In this document: positions 1 to 8,765 of the stretch, in pieces
Layout of the letters: the number at the start of each line of letters is the position of its first letter
How positions within the stretch are numbered: the stretch's first letter is position 1
DNA from: Marimonas lutisalis
Lineage (GTDB): Bacteria; Pseudomonadota; Alphaproteobacteria; Rhodobacterales; Rhodobacteraceae
NCBI RefSeq assembly: GCF_005434965.1
Contig: NZ_SKCI01000001.1
Span: 1,324,952 to 1,388,951 of the forward strand
Direction of reading: 5' to 3'
Length of the DNA stretch: 64,000 bases
Notes under the pieces: generated by a model
Database searches by the model: none
Told to the model about the DNA's origin: nothing
The model's input: the letters and a program-made list of their open reading frames with translations, nothing else
Translations under genes and position numbers: made by a program

Positions 1-201
1 AAGCGCGACAAAGCCCATGATCCCCACGTTGAAAAGGCCCGCATAGCCCCATTGCAGGTTTACGCCCAGCGCCATGATCGCGCTGATCAGGCCCATGTTG
101 AGGATCAGAAGCGCCGAGTTCCAGCTCTGACTGAACCCGGTCCACAGGATTAGCAGGCCGACAAGGGCGAAAAGCCCGACATTCTTGAGCGTATCGTTCA
201 T
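1..201 (-). CDS. livM: Branched-chain amino acid-type ABC transporter permease LivM, N-terminal part (truncated by window edge)
   Basis: The first 67 codons of a membrane permease that runs off the left edge. Its ATG (199-201) overlaps the TGA of livH in an ATGA junction, so the two are translationally coupled. The visible part has one hydrophobic segment (about residues 9-20), a second starting near residue 30, and the motif NLQWGYAGLFNVG, which is characteristic of LivM permeases. LivM pairs with LivH to form the inner-membrane channel, powered by LivG and LivF. The substrate cannot be read from this fragment. Confidence 0.9.
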   Translation of the reverse strand, partial: MNDTLKNVGLFALVGLLILWTGFSQSWNSALLILNMGLISAIMALGVNLQWGYAGLFNVGIMGFVAL

Positions 202-1208
202 ACCGCTTTCCCCGTGAAGAGGCCCCTGGGTTTGAAGAGCAGGACGATCAGCAGGATGCCGAAGCTGACCGCGAATTTGTAATCCGTGCTGAGCAGCTGC
301 ACGAGGCCCGAAGGTTCGAGCGATTCAGGCAGCATGTAGCCCAGCACCTTTTTCCAGGCATAGGTGATGAACACCTCGGAAAAGGCGATGACGAAGCCGC
401 CGGCGATCGCACCCAGCGGGTTGCCCAGGCCGCCCACGATGGCACTGGCAAAGATCGGCAGCAGAAGCTGGAAATAGGTGAAGGGCTTGAAGCTCTTGTC
501 GAGGCCGTAAAGCACGCCTGCGATCGTGGCCAGCGCCGCAACGATCAGCCAGGTCACCATCACCACGCGTTCGGGGTTGATGCCCGACAAAAGCGCCAGG
601 TCCTCGTTATCGGAATAGGCGCGCATTGATTTGCCGGTGCGGGTTCGGTTCAGGAACCAGAACAGCAACGCCACGACGATGACCGCGCTGACCACGGTAA
701 TGCCCTGCGTGGTCTTCAGCGCCAGGCCTTCCTGCAGGCCGGTCATCTGTTTGAATTCGCGTGCTGTGATGATGAAACGTTCGCCATCGGCAAAGCGCTG
801 TTCATCGGGCCCGATGATAAAGCGCGTCAATCCGTTGAGGATGAACATCACCCCAAGCGAGGCCATCACGAAGATGATCGGCTTGGCCTTCACCCGTCGG
901 TAGAACCGGTAAACCACGCGGTCGGTGGCCAGCATCATCAGCCCTGTCACGATGATCCCGAAGGGCAGAGCCAGAAGGGCGGTGGGGAACGGCCCCAGGC
1001 CGATGCCCATCGACTGGAACCACCAGGTGAACAGGATCACCGTCATGGTGCCCACGGCCATCGTGTCGCCATGGGCGAAATTCGAAAACCGCAGGATGCC
1101 GTAGATCAGCGTGACCCCCAGCGCGCCCAGCGCCAGCTGGCTGCCATAGGCGATGCCCGGGACCAGCACGAAATTGGAAAGCGCCACGATGGCGTTGAGA
1201 AAATCCAT
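198..1208 (-). CDS. livH: Branched-chain amino acid-type ABC transporter permease LivH
   Basis: A 336-residue inner-membrane permease with about eight hydrophobic segments. Near the N-terminus it carries GALGVTLIYGILRFSNFAHG, the LivH signature, and near the C-terminus the EAA-like stretch IVGGLGNPLGAIAGG, which contacts the ATPases. The length is a little above the family norm of about 290-310. It starts one base from the stop of the upstream small exported protein and overlaps livM by four bases, so it belongs to one long operon. Urea/amide transporters (UrtB) share this fold, so the imported solute is uncertain. Confidence 0.92.
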   Translation of the reverse strand: MDFLNAIVALSNFVLVPGIAYGSQLALGALGVTLIYGILRFSNFAHGDTMAVGTMTVILFTWWFQSMGIGLGPFPTALLALPFGIIVTGLMMLATDRVVYRFYRRVKAKPIIFVMASLGVMFILNGLTRFIIGPDEQRFADGERFIITAREFKQMTGLQEGLALKTTQGITVVSAVIVVALLFWFLNRTRTGKSMRAYSDNEDLALLSGINPERVVMVTWLIVAALATIAGVLYGLDKSFKPFTYFQLLLPIFASAIVGGLGNPLGAIAGGFVIAFSEVFITYAWKKVLGYMLPESLEPSGLVQLLSTDYKFAVSFGILLIVLLFKPRGLFTGKAV

Positions 1209-1553
1209 TCAGTCCACTCCGCAATCGCCGTAGTAGTTGATGACCACGGGGCCAGTGCCGATATGGACCGAGAGAATCGATCGGCTGCGCCCCATCGTCA
1301 GGGTATTGAAACTGCCACCCCAGCTTTCAAAGACCGCCTGGCGCCAGTCTGGCCCCTCGGCAGTGAGCCGGATGTCGAAATCGCCGGTGACGTCCGAAAT
1401 CTTGCCCGCGTCGAGATCGGCCGTGATCTGATAGTCGGTAGGCGTGCAGGCCAGTGTCGCGTGACATTCCTGCTCGAACGTGCAATCAACAGGCGCAGAC
1501 TGTGCCGGGGCGGCCAGGAACAACGCGAGGGCGGGCAGGGCAAGGCGGATCAT
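1209..1553 (-). CDS. Small exported four-cysteine protein, paralogue of the upstream gene
   Basis: A 114-residue protein of unrecognised family. Residues 1-20 form a signal peptide (MIRLALPALALFLAAPAQSA). The mature part has cysteines at about 24, 30, 36 and 111 in a C-x5-C-x5-C...C pattern, suggesting two disulfides in the periplasm. It resembles its upstream neighbour: both have F-x2-E-C after the first Cys, an IS...GD segment, and a C-terminal GPxVIxYxGxC. Its ATG overlaps the neighbour's stop (ATGA at 1550-1553) and its stop abuts livH, so it is co-transcribed with the transporter. A role accessory to uptake is inference only. Confidence 0.75.
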   Translation of the reverse strand: MIRLALPALALFLAAPAQSAPVDCTFEQECHATLACTPTDYQITADLDAGKISDVTGDFDIRLTAEGPDWRQAVFESWGGSFNTLTMGRSRSILSVHIGTGPVVINYYGDCGVD

Positions 1554-1888
1554 CCGAACGCCCCCTCGCAGCGGCCGAGATAGGAAATCACCTCGGGGCC
1601 ATTGTTGTTATGGGTCGACAGCCGCGCCGCGGCGGGGGTCAGCGACAGCATGTACTCCGCGCCCGCGCCGGTGGCGAACATCGTCATCAGCCGCCCGGTT
1701 TCCTTGACCGCGACGATCACCAGGTCACCGTAGTCGGTCGAGATCGTCTTGCCTTCGACATCCACCTCGATGGCAAACGTCGTGCCGGCGCAGGGCTCGT
1801 TTTCGTAGCACTCAGTATCGAAACCGCAGGGAAAGGCGAGCGCCGCGCCGGGCAGCAGGCAAAGGGATATGAGGGCAGGGCGCATCAT
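1550..1888 (-). CDS. Small exported four-cysteine protein, second paralogue
   Basis: A 112-residue protein of unrecognised family. The first 18 or so residues form a signal peptide ending ALA. The mature part has cysteines at about 21, 27, 33 and 107, with the same C-x5-C-x5-C...C spacing and the same C-terminal motif (GPEVISYLGRC) as the next gene. The two look like a tandem duplication that has diverged strongly. The start codon overlaps the livF stop region (1885-1888), tying it to the ABC transporter operon. No catalytic motif is visible. Confidence 0.75.
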   Translation of the reverse strand: MMRPALISLCLLPGAALAFPCGFDTECYENEPCAGTTFAIEVDVEGKTISTDYGDLVIVAVKETGRLMTMFATGAGAEYMLSLTPAAARLSTHNNNGPEVISYLGRCEGAFG

Positions 1889-2718
1889 CCCCCGAGGAAG
1901 CTCGCCCGTACTTCCGGATCGGCCAGCAGTTCCTTGCCCGTGCCGGTATGCGCATTGGCGCCCTGCACAAGCACATAGCCCTTGTCGGCGATCTCCAGCG
2001 CTTGGCGCGCGTTCTGTTCGACCATCAGGACCGGCAGGCCGGTGCGGGCTACTTCGATGATCCTGTCGAACAGCTCGTCCATCACGATCGGCGACACGCC
2101 CGCCGTGGGTTCATCCAGCATCAGCACCTTGGGCCGGGTCATCAGCGCGCGGCCCACGGCCACCTGCTGGCGTTGCCCGCCCGAAAGTTCGCCTGCCGCC
2201 TGGCGGCGCTTTTCTTTCAGTATCGGAAACAGGTCATAGACCTGTGCCATCGTATCCGAGAAATCGTCGGTGCGGATGAAGGCGCCCATTTCCAGGTTTT
2301 CCTCGACGGTCATCGAGGTGAAAATGTTGTTGTTCTGCGGCACAAAGCCCATGCCCTTGGCCACCCGGTCCTGCGGGGACAGGGCGGTGATGTCCTCGCC
2401 ATCCAGCAGAACGTGGCCTTCGCGCAAATCCAGCATGCCGAACACCGCCTTCATCGCCGTCGATTTGCCGGCGCCATTGGGGCCCACGATCACCGCGATC
2501 TCGCCCGGGTTCACGGCGATGGTGCAATTGTGCAGGATGTCCGGGCCGCCCTTGCCATACCCGCCGGTCATGTTCTCGCCGATCAGGAACGGGCTGCCTT
2601 CGGCGGGCGATGTCTTGCCGCTGGTCTTGCTGGGAATTTCGCCCACGCCGTCCGGGTTGGTGATCGACCGGTCCTTGTTGCCGCGGTCGTCCTGGTAGGG
2701 GTTGTCGCTGCCGCTCAT
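1885..2718 (-). CDS. livF: ABC transporter ATPase LivF with an unusual hydrophilic N-terminal extension
   Basis: A 277-residue cytoplasmic ATPase subunit of the Liv-type importer. Walker A GPNGAGKS is at about residues 79-86, followed by the LSGGQ signature and Walker B VLMLDEPTAG. Typical LivF proteins are about 235 residues. Here roughly 45 polar residues precede the ATPase core, with no clear internal Met before it except M50. The ATG overlaps the livG stop in an ATGA junction (2715-2718), which supports the long form. It pairs with LivG to drive LivH/LivM. Confidence 0.92.
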   Translation of the reverse strand: MSGSDNPYQDDRGNKDRSITNPDGVGEIPSKTSGKTSPAEGSPFLIGENMTGGYGKGGPDILHNCTIAVNPGEIAVIVGPNGAGKSTAMKAVFGMLDLREGHVLLDGEDITALSPQDRVAKGMGFVPQNNNIFTSMTVEENLEMGAFIRTDDFSDTMAQVYDLFPILKEKRRQAAGELSGGQRQQVAVGRALMTRPKVLMLDEPTAGVSPIVMDELFDRIIEVARTGLPVLMVEQNARQALEIADKGYVLVQGANAHTGTGKELLADPEVRASFLGG

Positions 2719-3503
2719 GCTTCTGCCCCCGCTTTTTCCTTGTTTTTCAGGCCGGTGCCCAGGTAGGCCTCGATCACCTGTTCATTGGCCTTGATCTCGG
2801 CCAGCGTACCCTCGGCCAGGACCTTGCCTTCGGCCATACAGATCACCGGGTCGCACAGGCGCTCGATGAAATCCATGTCGTGTTCGATCACCACGAAGGT
2901 ATAGTTGCGCTCCTTGTTCAGGCGCAGAATGGCATCGGCGATGGTGTTCAGAAGGGTGCGGTTCACCCCCGCGCCGACCTCGTCCAGGAACACGATCTTG
3001 GCGTCCACCATCATCGTCCGGCCCAGTTCCAGCAGTTTCTTCTGCCCGCCCGAAACCTGGCCCGCCTTGTGATCGGCCAGGTGTTCGATGGTCAGGAACT
3101 CCAGCACCTCGTCGGCCTTGGCGCGCAGGGCGCGCTCCTCGTCGGCGATGCGCTTGCGGCCGAACCAGGTGTTCCACAGCTGTTCGCCCGACTGGTTGCC
3201 CGGCACCATCATCAGGTTTTCCCGGCAAGTCATCGAGCCGAACTCATGCGCGATCTGGAAGGTACGCAGCAGGCCCTTCTGGAACAACGTGTGCGGCGGC
3301 AGCCCGGTGATGTCTTCACCCGCCATCGTCACGCGGCCTGACGTTGGTTCAAGAACGCCCGCGATCACGTTGAAAAGAGTGGTTTTTCCGGCGCCATTAG
3401 GGCCGATCAGCCCGGTGATCGAACGTTCCTCGATCGTCAGCGTGGCCCCGTCAACGGCGTGAAAGCCGCCGAAGTGCTTGTGCACGTTTTCAACGGTGAT
3501 CAT
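2715..3503 (-). CDS. livG: ABC transporter ATPase LivG
   Basis: A 262-residue ATPase subunit. Walker A GPNGAGKTT is at residues 34-42, the signature is VSGGQ at about 150-154, and Walker B IVFLDE at 170-175 is followed by VGAGVN where most family members have PxAGLN. The C-terminal part (IEHDMDFIERL) is typical of LivG. A run of seven G residues lies about six bases before the ATG and may act as the ribosome site. It follows the binding-protein gene after a 115-bp gap containing a hairpin, and overlaps livF by four bases. Confidence 0.93.
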   Translation of the reverse strand: MITVENVHKHFGGFHAVDGATLTIEERSITGLIGPNGAGKTTLFNVIAGVLEPTSGRVTMAGEDITGLPPHTLFQKGLLRTFQIAHEFGSMTCRENLMMVPGNQSGEQLWNTWFGRKRIADEERALRAKADEVLEFLTIEHLADHKAGQVSGGQKKLLELGRTMMVDAKIVFLDEVGAGVNRTLLNTIADAILRLNKERNYTFVVIEHDMDFIERLCDPVICMAEGKVLAEGTLAEIKANEQVIEAYLGTGLKNKEKAGAEA

Positions 3504-3568
3504 GTATACCCCCCCGTATCCCGGATCTTGTCGTCCGGTCAGACGTTCAAACTGTGTAGCTTGAAACA

Positions 3569-3594
3569 GACGGCCCGGGCAAGCCCGGACCGTC
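3569..3594 (-). terminator. Intercistronic hairpin between binding-protein gene and livG (attenuator candidate)
   Basis: An inverted repeat GACGG/CCGTC enclosing CCGGGC-(2 nt)-GCCCGG, with single mismatched positions at the junction. No long T-run follows. A hairpin in this position commonly stabilises the abundant binding-protein transcript and reduces read-through into the permease and ATPase genes; that role is inferred here. Confidence 0.5.
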
Positions 3595-3618
3595 CATGTG
3601 GTTGTCGTTCCAGCCCGC

Positions 3619-4815
3619 TCAGCGGTACTGAACCGTCATGTCCTTGCCGTCCTTGATCTCGACTTCGCGGTAGTTGCCTGCCGCTTCGCCGGGGCCCACG
3701 AGCTCGACGCCGGTGCCGCCGACAAAGTCGATCTCACCACCTTCGGCGAGGATCTTGAGCGCCTTGGCCAATTCACCGGCCTGGATCGGCTCGCCCGGGG
3801 CGTTGGCCACGTCCATGATCTTGCCTTTGTAGTCGGCCGGATCCGACGAACCCGCGGCCTGCATCGCCAGCAGGATCAGCGCCGCCGCGTCATAGGACTC
3901 GGGCGAGAACGGCGTGGTCGGCTCCCAGTCGGCGCCCGCTGCCGCGGCCACTTCCTTGAAGCGGTTGGCCAGCTCTTCCGAGGGGCTGGGGTGCTGACCG
4001 GTCGACCCTTCGATTTCCGCACCGAAGTTGGCGACCAGCGCGTCCGAGATCATCCCGTCGGGGAAGTGGAACGTGTCGAACGCCCCGGTGTCGAGGGCTG
4101 CACGCACGATGCCGGCACCACCCTGGTCGACATAGCCCGCCACGACCAGGCGCTGACCACCGGCTGCCGCCAGCGCGGCCACCTCGGCCGAGTAGTCGGC
4201 CTTGCCGTCTTCGTGGGCGGCGTTGATCGTCACGGTGCCGCCTGCGGCCTCGAACGCGGCCTGGAAGCTGTCGGCCAGGCCCTTGCCGTAGTCGTTGTTG
4301 GTGTAGGTCACGGCCACTTCCTTGATGCCGCGATCCATCAGCACCTGCGTCATCACCACACCCTGGCGGGCATCCGACGGGGCGGTGCGGAAGAACAGGC
4401 CGTCATCTTCGTTATTCATGTGGCTCAGCGCCGGCGAGGTGGCCGAGGGCGAGATCATGACGATGCCGTTGGCCTTGGCCACGTTGTTGAGAACCGCGCC
4501 GGTCACGCCCGAGCAGTCACCGCCGACGATGCCCTTGACGCCGTCCGAGGTGATCAGGCGCTCGGCTGCCGCGGTGGCAGCCGACGAGTCGATGCAGGTG
4601 GTGTCGCCGTTCACGCCGGTCACGGTCGAACCGCCCAGCAGCAGGCCGCTGTCGCTGACTTCCTTGATGGCCAGGTGCGCGGCCGGGGCCATATGCGCCA
4701 CGGTCGATTCAATCGGGCCGGTAAAGCCCAGAAGAACGCCGATCTTGATGTCTTCGGCGTGGCCCGCGCCTGCGATCAGCGCGGTCAGGGCCGTGGTTGC
4801 AAAAAGCTTTTTCAT
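3619..4815 (-). CDS. ABC transporter periplasmic substrate-binding protein, branched-chain amino acid (LivK-like) family
   Basis: A 398-residue type I periplasmic binding protein (Peripla_BP_6). The chosen start is the ATG at 4815: it has GGGAG eight bases upstream and begins a clean signal peptide (MKKLFATTALTALIAGAGHA), followed by EDIKIGVLLGFTGPIES, the usual beginning of mature LivK-type proteins. A longer in-frame reading would add about 69 unconvincing residues. It is first in the operon with livGF and livHM, so it captures the solute for this importer. The ligand cannot be deduced; amino acids, amides and urea are all possible in this family. Confidence 0.92.
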   Translation of the reverse strand: MKKLFATTALTALIAGAGHAEDIKIGVLLGFTGPIESTVAHMAPAAHLAIKEVSDSGLLLGGSTVTGVNGDTTCIDSSAATAAAERLITSDGVKGIVGGDCSGVTGAVLNNVAKANGIVMISPSATSPALSHMNNEDDGLFFRTAPSDARQGVVMTQVLMDRGIKEVAVTYTNNDYGKGLADSFQAAFEAAGGTVTINAAHEDGKADYSAEVAALAAAGGQRLVVAGYVDQGGAGIVRAALDTGAFDTFHFPDGMISDALVANFGAEIEGSTGQHPSPSEELANRFKEVAAAAGADWEPTTPFSPESYDAAALILLAMQAAGSSDPADYKGKIMDVANAPGEPIQAGELAKALKILAEGGEIDFVGGTGVELVGPGEAAGNYREVEIKDGKDMTVQYR

Positions 4816-4982
4816 TTGTGTACTCCCAAGTTGGAACTTTAAGTCCGGGTCGCACCCTATTCGTTGGAATCGGAAAAGAAAAGCGTTTCCGCTAGGTAAA
4901 CTTGGGCCGTCCAGCCTCACGCGAATTTGCCCTGCGGGGTGGGGCCGGTGTGTTAGTCTCGGGGGCAAGAAGGAGACCTTGC

Positions 4983-6089
4983 ATGCCACTGTGGAAAACC
5001 GCGTTTCGCCTCGCTTTTTCAATTCTCGTCGCGCTTCCCGGGCTGGCCGCCGCGCAAGAGATCAACACGCCATTCGGCCCGGCCCGCATCGAACGCGTGG
5101 CCGATGGCTTTCGCGTGCCGTGGTCTGTGGCGTTCCTGCCCGGCGGCGACATGCTGGTGACCGAGCGTGCCGGCCGGCTTTGGCGGCTCGCGCCCGATGG
5201 CGCGCGCCGGCAGGTCGCGGGCCTGCCGCAGGTGGCGGCGCGCGGGCAGGGCGGCCTGCTCGACGTGGTCGTAGCGCGTGATTTTTCCCAGACTGGCGAG
5301 GTTTTCCTCAGCTTCGCCCGGCCGCAGGGGCAGGGGGCGGGCACGGCGCTGGCCGTGGCCCGCCTTGAAGACGACCGCCTCAGCGACTTGCGCGTGATCT
5401 TCGAGATGGCCCGGGGTTCGTCCGGTGGTCGGCATTTCGGTGGCCGCATCGCCGAAGCCAGCGATGGCAAGCTCTACCTGACCATTGGCGAGCGCGGCGA
5501 CCGGCCGTCGGCGCAGGACCTGTCGCGCCACAATGGCAGCGTGATCCGCGTGAATCGCGATGGCAGCATCCCCGCCGACAACCCGTTTCGGGGCGCCGCG
5601 GGCGCACGGCCCGAAATCTGGTCCTATGGCCACCGCAACCCGCAGGGGGCCGCGCTCGATGCGCAGGGGCAGCTCTGGATCGTTGAGCACGGCGCCCGCG
5701 GCGGGGACGAGGTGAACCTGATCCGGCGCGGGGCAAATTACGGCTGGCCGGTCATCGCCTATGGCCGCCATTACTCGGGTGCGAAAATCGGAGAAGGCAC
5801 GGAAAAGCCGGGGATGGAACAGCCCGTGTTCTATTGGGACCCGTCAATTGCGCCGTCGGGTTTTGTCATCCATTCCGGCACGGGCTGGCCCGCCGCGCGA
5901 GGAGCGTTTTTCGTCGGTTCTTTGAAATTCGACCAGGTCACGGTGCTGGCGCCCGGGGCGCGGTCGCAGCTTGGCCTTATCGAAGGGCCGCAAACCATCC
6001 GGGTACGGGACCTGCGCGAAGGCCCCGACGGGGCGCTCTGGCTTCTGTCCGAAGGCAACGGCGCGCTGTACCGCATCGCGCCCGAGTGA
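4983..6089 (+). CDS. Exported PQQ-type sugar dehydrogenase (soluble aldose dehydrogenase family)
   Basis: A 368-residue periplasmic beta-propeller protein of the glucose/sorbosone dehydrogenase family (GSDH). The start at 4983 follows AGGAG by about nine bases and begins a signal peptide (MPLWKTAFRLAFSILVALPG...AQ). Family landmarks are PWSVAFLPGGDMLVTERAGR early, GGRHFGGRI, YGHRNPQG and WIVEHGARGGDEVN in the middle, and WDPSIAPSG late. Members oxidise aldose sugars with PQQ bound in the propeller centre; whether this one binds PQQ is not shown, and no PQQ synthesis genes are in the window. It is divergent from the livK-like gene. Confidence 0.85.
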   Translation: MPLWKTAFRLAFSILVALPGLAAAQEINTPFGPARIERVADGFRVPWSVAFLPGGDMLVTERAGRLWRLAPDGARRQVAGLPQVAARGQGGLLDVVVARDFSQTGEVFLSFARPQGQGAGTALAVARLEDDRLSDLRVIFEMARGSSGGRHFGGRIAEASDGKLYLTIGERGDRPSAQDLSRHNGSVIRVNRDGSIPADNPFRGAAGARPEIWSYGHRNPQGAALDAQGQLWIVEHGARGGDEVNLIRRGANYGWPVIAYGRHYSGAKIGEGTEKPGMEQPVFYWDPSIAPSGFVIHSGTGWPAARGAFFVGSLKFDQVTVLAPGARSQLGLIEGPQTIRVRDLREGPDGALWLLSEGNGALYRIAPE

Positions 6090-6139
6090 TCGGGCGCCCG
6101 CAGGCGCGGCTTTTCGGAGCGATCGCCGACCGTTTCTGA

Positions 6140-7144
6140 TCAGACCGAAAGCCGCGTGGCATGGCTGCCGCGCTCGCGATAGGGTGTCGTGTCGTAATGC
6201 GCCCGATAACATTTCGAGAAATGCGAGGGCGAGGCAAAGCCGCAGGCCAGCGCCACGTTGATCACGCTCATATCCGTCTGCATCAGCAGGTTGCGCGCCT
6301 TCTGCAGGCGCAGCTCCATATAGTAGCGTTTGGGGCTGCGGTTCAGGTAGCGGCGGAACAGACGTTCCAACTGCCGGGTCGACATGCCCACCTCTTTCGC
6401 CAGTATCGAGGGGCTGATCGGCTCCTCGATATTCTGTTCCATCATCTGGATCACTTGGCTCAGCTTTGGATGGCGCACGCCGATGCGGGTGGGGACCGAC
6501 AGGCGCTGCGTATCCTGATCGGTGCGGATCGAGGAATAGATCAGTTGATCGGCCACCGCATTGGCCAGTTCCTCGCCATGATCGTCGGCAATCAGCTTCA
6601 GCATCAGATCGATAGACGAGGTGCCACCCGCCGTCGTCAACCGGTTGCCATCGACCACGAACACCGATTTCGTAAGGTTCACCTCGTCGAATTCCTCGGT
6701 GAAACTGTCCTGGTTCTCCCAGTGAATCGTCGCGCGTTTGCCGTCCAGCAGGCCGGCCTTGGCCAGCGTATAGGCCGCGGTGCAAAGCCCGCCGATGATC
6801 GGCCCTTTGCGCGCTTCGCGGCGCAGCCAGGACAACAGCTTCTTCGTCGTGGCCTTCTGGATGTTGATCCCGCCACATAGCAGGATCGTGTCATCGCGGC
6901 CGACCTCTTCCAGATCCATGTCCATGGTAAAGGTCGTGCCGGCAGAACAGCTGACGGTTTCGCCACCTTCGCCGGCCAGGCGCCATTCGTAAAGCGTGCG
7001 GTCCGACATCCGGTTGGCGATGCGCAACGCCTCGAGCGCCGAGGCGAACGACAGCAGCGTGAACTGGTCCATGAGGACAAAGATGAAACGGCGCGGCTTG
7101 GCCGGCGCGTTGGCAATGTCGATCGTCTGGCGGGGTTCGTTCAT
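6140..7144 (-). CDS. GlxA-family transcriptional regulator (DJ-1/PfpI-like domain plus AraC DNA-binding domain)
   Basis: A 334-residue regulator. The N-terminal half (about 15-190) is a class I glutamine amidotransferase/DJ-1-like sensor domain with the elbow GGLCTAAY. The C-terminal 100 residues form an AraC-type double helix-turn-helix ([40 protein letters not shown]). The start at 7144 is chosen because it opens on the conserved domain; a longer in-frame start at 7216 has no better ribosome site. It is divergent from the DAHP synthase gene. Relatives regulate amino acid or quaternary amine catabolism; the target here is unknown. Confidence 0.87.
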   Translation of the reverse strand: MNEPRQTIDIANAPAKPRRFIFVLMDQFTLLSFASALEALRIANRMSDRTLYEWRLAGEGGETVSCSAGTTFTMDMDLEEVGRDDTILLCGGINIQKATTKKLLSWLRREARKGPIIGGLCTAAYTLAKAGLLDGKRATIHWENQDSFTEEFDEVNLTKSVFVVDGNRLTTAGGTSSIDLMLKLIADDHGEELANAVADQLIYSSIRTDQDTQRLSVPTRIGVRHPKLSQVIQMMEQNIEEPISPSILAKEVGMSTRQLERLFRRYLNRSPKRYYMELRLQKARNLLMQTDMSVINVALACGFASPSHFSKCYRAHYDTTPYRERGSHATRLSV

Positions 7145-7341
7145 CGTCGTGTCTTTTCGAAATCGTATGCTCCCGGGTGTTGCGCCGCGCTGCGCCGCAT
7201 GATCCGAAAGCGTCACTTCATGTCGGTCATCGCCACATGGTCAGACCCGGGCGGCGCCGTCAAGGGTGCGATTCTGATATGGTCAGCGCTGGATGGGTTC
7301 TGTATATGGAGGCTTCGATTGAAAGAGACCGGAGAAAGACA

Positions 7342-8709
7342 ATGAGTGACTGGACCAAATCCGGCTGGCGCGCGAAGCCGCGCATCCAGATGCCGGATTA
7401 CACGGATGAAGCCGAGCTGAAGGCCGTTGAAGCCCAGCTGGCGAAATATCCGCCGCTCGTCTTTGCCGGCGAGGCGCGCCGCCTGAAGGAGCAACTCGGT
7501 GCCGCCTCGCGCGGCGAGGCGTTTTTGCTGCAGGGCGGGGATTGCGCCGAAAGTTTCGAGCAGTTTTCTGCCGATGCGATCCGCGACACCTTCAAGGTGA
7601 TGCTGCAGATGGCGATGGTGCTGACCTACGGCGCAAAGGTGCCGGTGGTCAAGGTCGGCCGCATGGCCGGCCAGTTCGCCAAGCCCCGCAGCGCGCCGAC
7701 CGAGGTGGTCGATGGCGTCGAACTGCCCAGCTACCGTGGCGACATCATCAACGAGCTCGACTTTACACCTGAGGCGCGTATCCCCGATCCGCGCAAGATG
7801 CTGCAGGCCTATACTCAGGCCGCGGCCACGCTGAACCTCCTGCGCGCGTTCTCGACCGGGGGCTATGCCGATGTGCACCAGGTACACAGCTGGACCCTCG
7901 GCTTTACCGAGGGCGAGAAGGCCGCGCGCTATCGCGAAATGGCCGGCCGGATCAGCGACACGCTCGATTTCATGAAGGCCGCCGGCGTCGACAGTTCGAA
8001 TTCGTCCTCGCTGCGCACTGTCAGCTTCTACACCAGCCACGAAGCGCTGCTCCTGGAATACGAAGAGGCGCTGACGCGCGTCGATTCCACCTCGGGCAAC
8101 TGGCTGGCAGGCTCGGGCCACATGCTGTGGATCGGCGACCGCACCCGGCAGCCCGATGGCGCGCATGTCGAGTTCCTCAGCGGCGTGCTGAACCCGATCG
8201 GCCTGAAATGCGGCCCGACGATGGAAGCCGACGATCTCAAGCGCCTCCTAGGGAAGCTGAACCCGCAAAACGAAGCCGGCCGGCTGACGCTGATCACGCG
8301 CTTCGGCGCGGGCAACGTGGGCGAACATCTGCCGCGGCTGATCCGGACGGTGAAGGAAGAAGGCGCCAACGTGCTCTGGGTTTGCGACCCGATGCATGGC
8401 AACACCATCAAGTCGGGCACCGGCTACAAGACCCGCCCGTTTGACTCGGTGCTGCGCGAGGTGCGCGAGTTTTTCGCCGTGCACAAGGCCGAGGGCACCG
8501 TGCCCGGCGGCGTGCATTTCGAGATGACCGGCCAGGACGTGACGGAATGCACCGGCGGTGTCCGCGCGGTGACCGAGGAGAACCTGAGCGACCGCTACCA
8601 TACCGCCTGCGATCCGCGTCTGAACGCCTCGCAATCGCTGGAACTGGCGTTCCTGGTGGCCGAGGAATTGACCTCGCTGCGCGACGAAAAACAGGCCGCG
8701 GCGGTTTAA
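7342..8709 (+). CDS. aroG: Class II 3-deoxy-7-phosphoheptulonate (DAHP) synthase
   Basis: A 455-residue cytoplasmic enzyme that condenses phosphoenolpyruvate with erythrose 4-phosphate, the first step of the shikimate pathway. Plant/actinobacterial-type (class II) motifs are clear: [41 protein letters not shown] and [12 protein letters not shown]. The ATG at 7342 follows GGAGAAAG; an upstream in-frame extension has no supporting ribosome site. It ends just before a strong bidirectional terminator. No other aro genes adjoin it. The family is certain; the gene symbol varies between annotations. Confidence 0.93.
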   Translation: MSDWTKSGWRAKPRIQMPDYTDEAELKAVEAQLAKYPPLVFAGEARRLKEQLGAASRGEAFLLQGGDCAESFEQFSADAIRDTFKVMLQMAMVLTYGAKVPVVKVGRMAGQFAKPRSAPTEVVDGVELPSYRGDIINELDFTPEARIPDPRKMLQAYTQAAATLNLLRAFSTGGYADVHQVHSWTLGFTEGEKAARYREMAGRISDTLDFMKAAGVDSSNSSSLRTVSFYTSHEALLLEYEEALTRVDSTSGNWLAGSGHMLWIGDRTRQPDGAHVEFLSGVLNPIGLKCGPTMEADDLKRLLGKLNPQNEAGRLTLITRFGAGNVGEHLPRLIRTVKEEGANVLWVCDPMHGNTIKSGTGYKTRPFDSVLREVREFFAVHKAEGTVPGGVHFEMTGQDVTECTGGVRAVTEENLSDRYHTACDPRLNASQSLELAFLVAEELTSLRDEKQAAAV

Positions 8710-8739
8710 GATCGCCCTCTAACAGCCTGAAAACAAAAA

Positions 8740-8759
8740 CCGGCGCCCGTTGGCGCCGG
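8740..8759. terminator. Bidirectional rho-independent terminator
   Basis: A perfect 8-bp stem CCGGCGCC/GGCGCCGG around a 4-nt loop, with an A-rich stretch before it and ATTTTCTT after it. It serves both the DAHP synthase gene and the convergent PAS-protein gene. Confidence 0.88.
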
Positions 8760-8765
8760 ATTTTC

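Noticed and set aside
3598-4842. Long plus-strand reading frame of about 414 codons opposite the livK-like gene
   Set aside because: His/Arg/Gly-rich low-complexity translation typical of antisense frames in GC-rich DNA; the minus-strand gene has signal peptide, ribosome site and family motifs.
4816-4982. AGCG-GAAA-CGCT followed by a T-rich run in the livK-like leader (minus strand)
   Set aside because: The stem is only four base pairs; too weak to call an attenuator.
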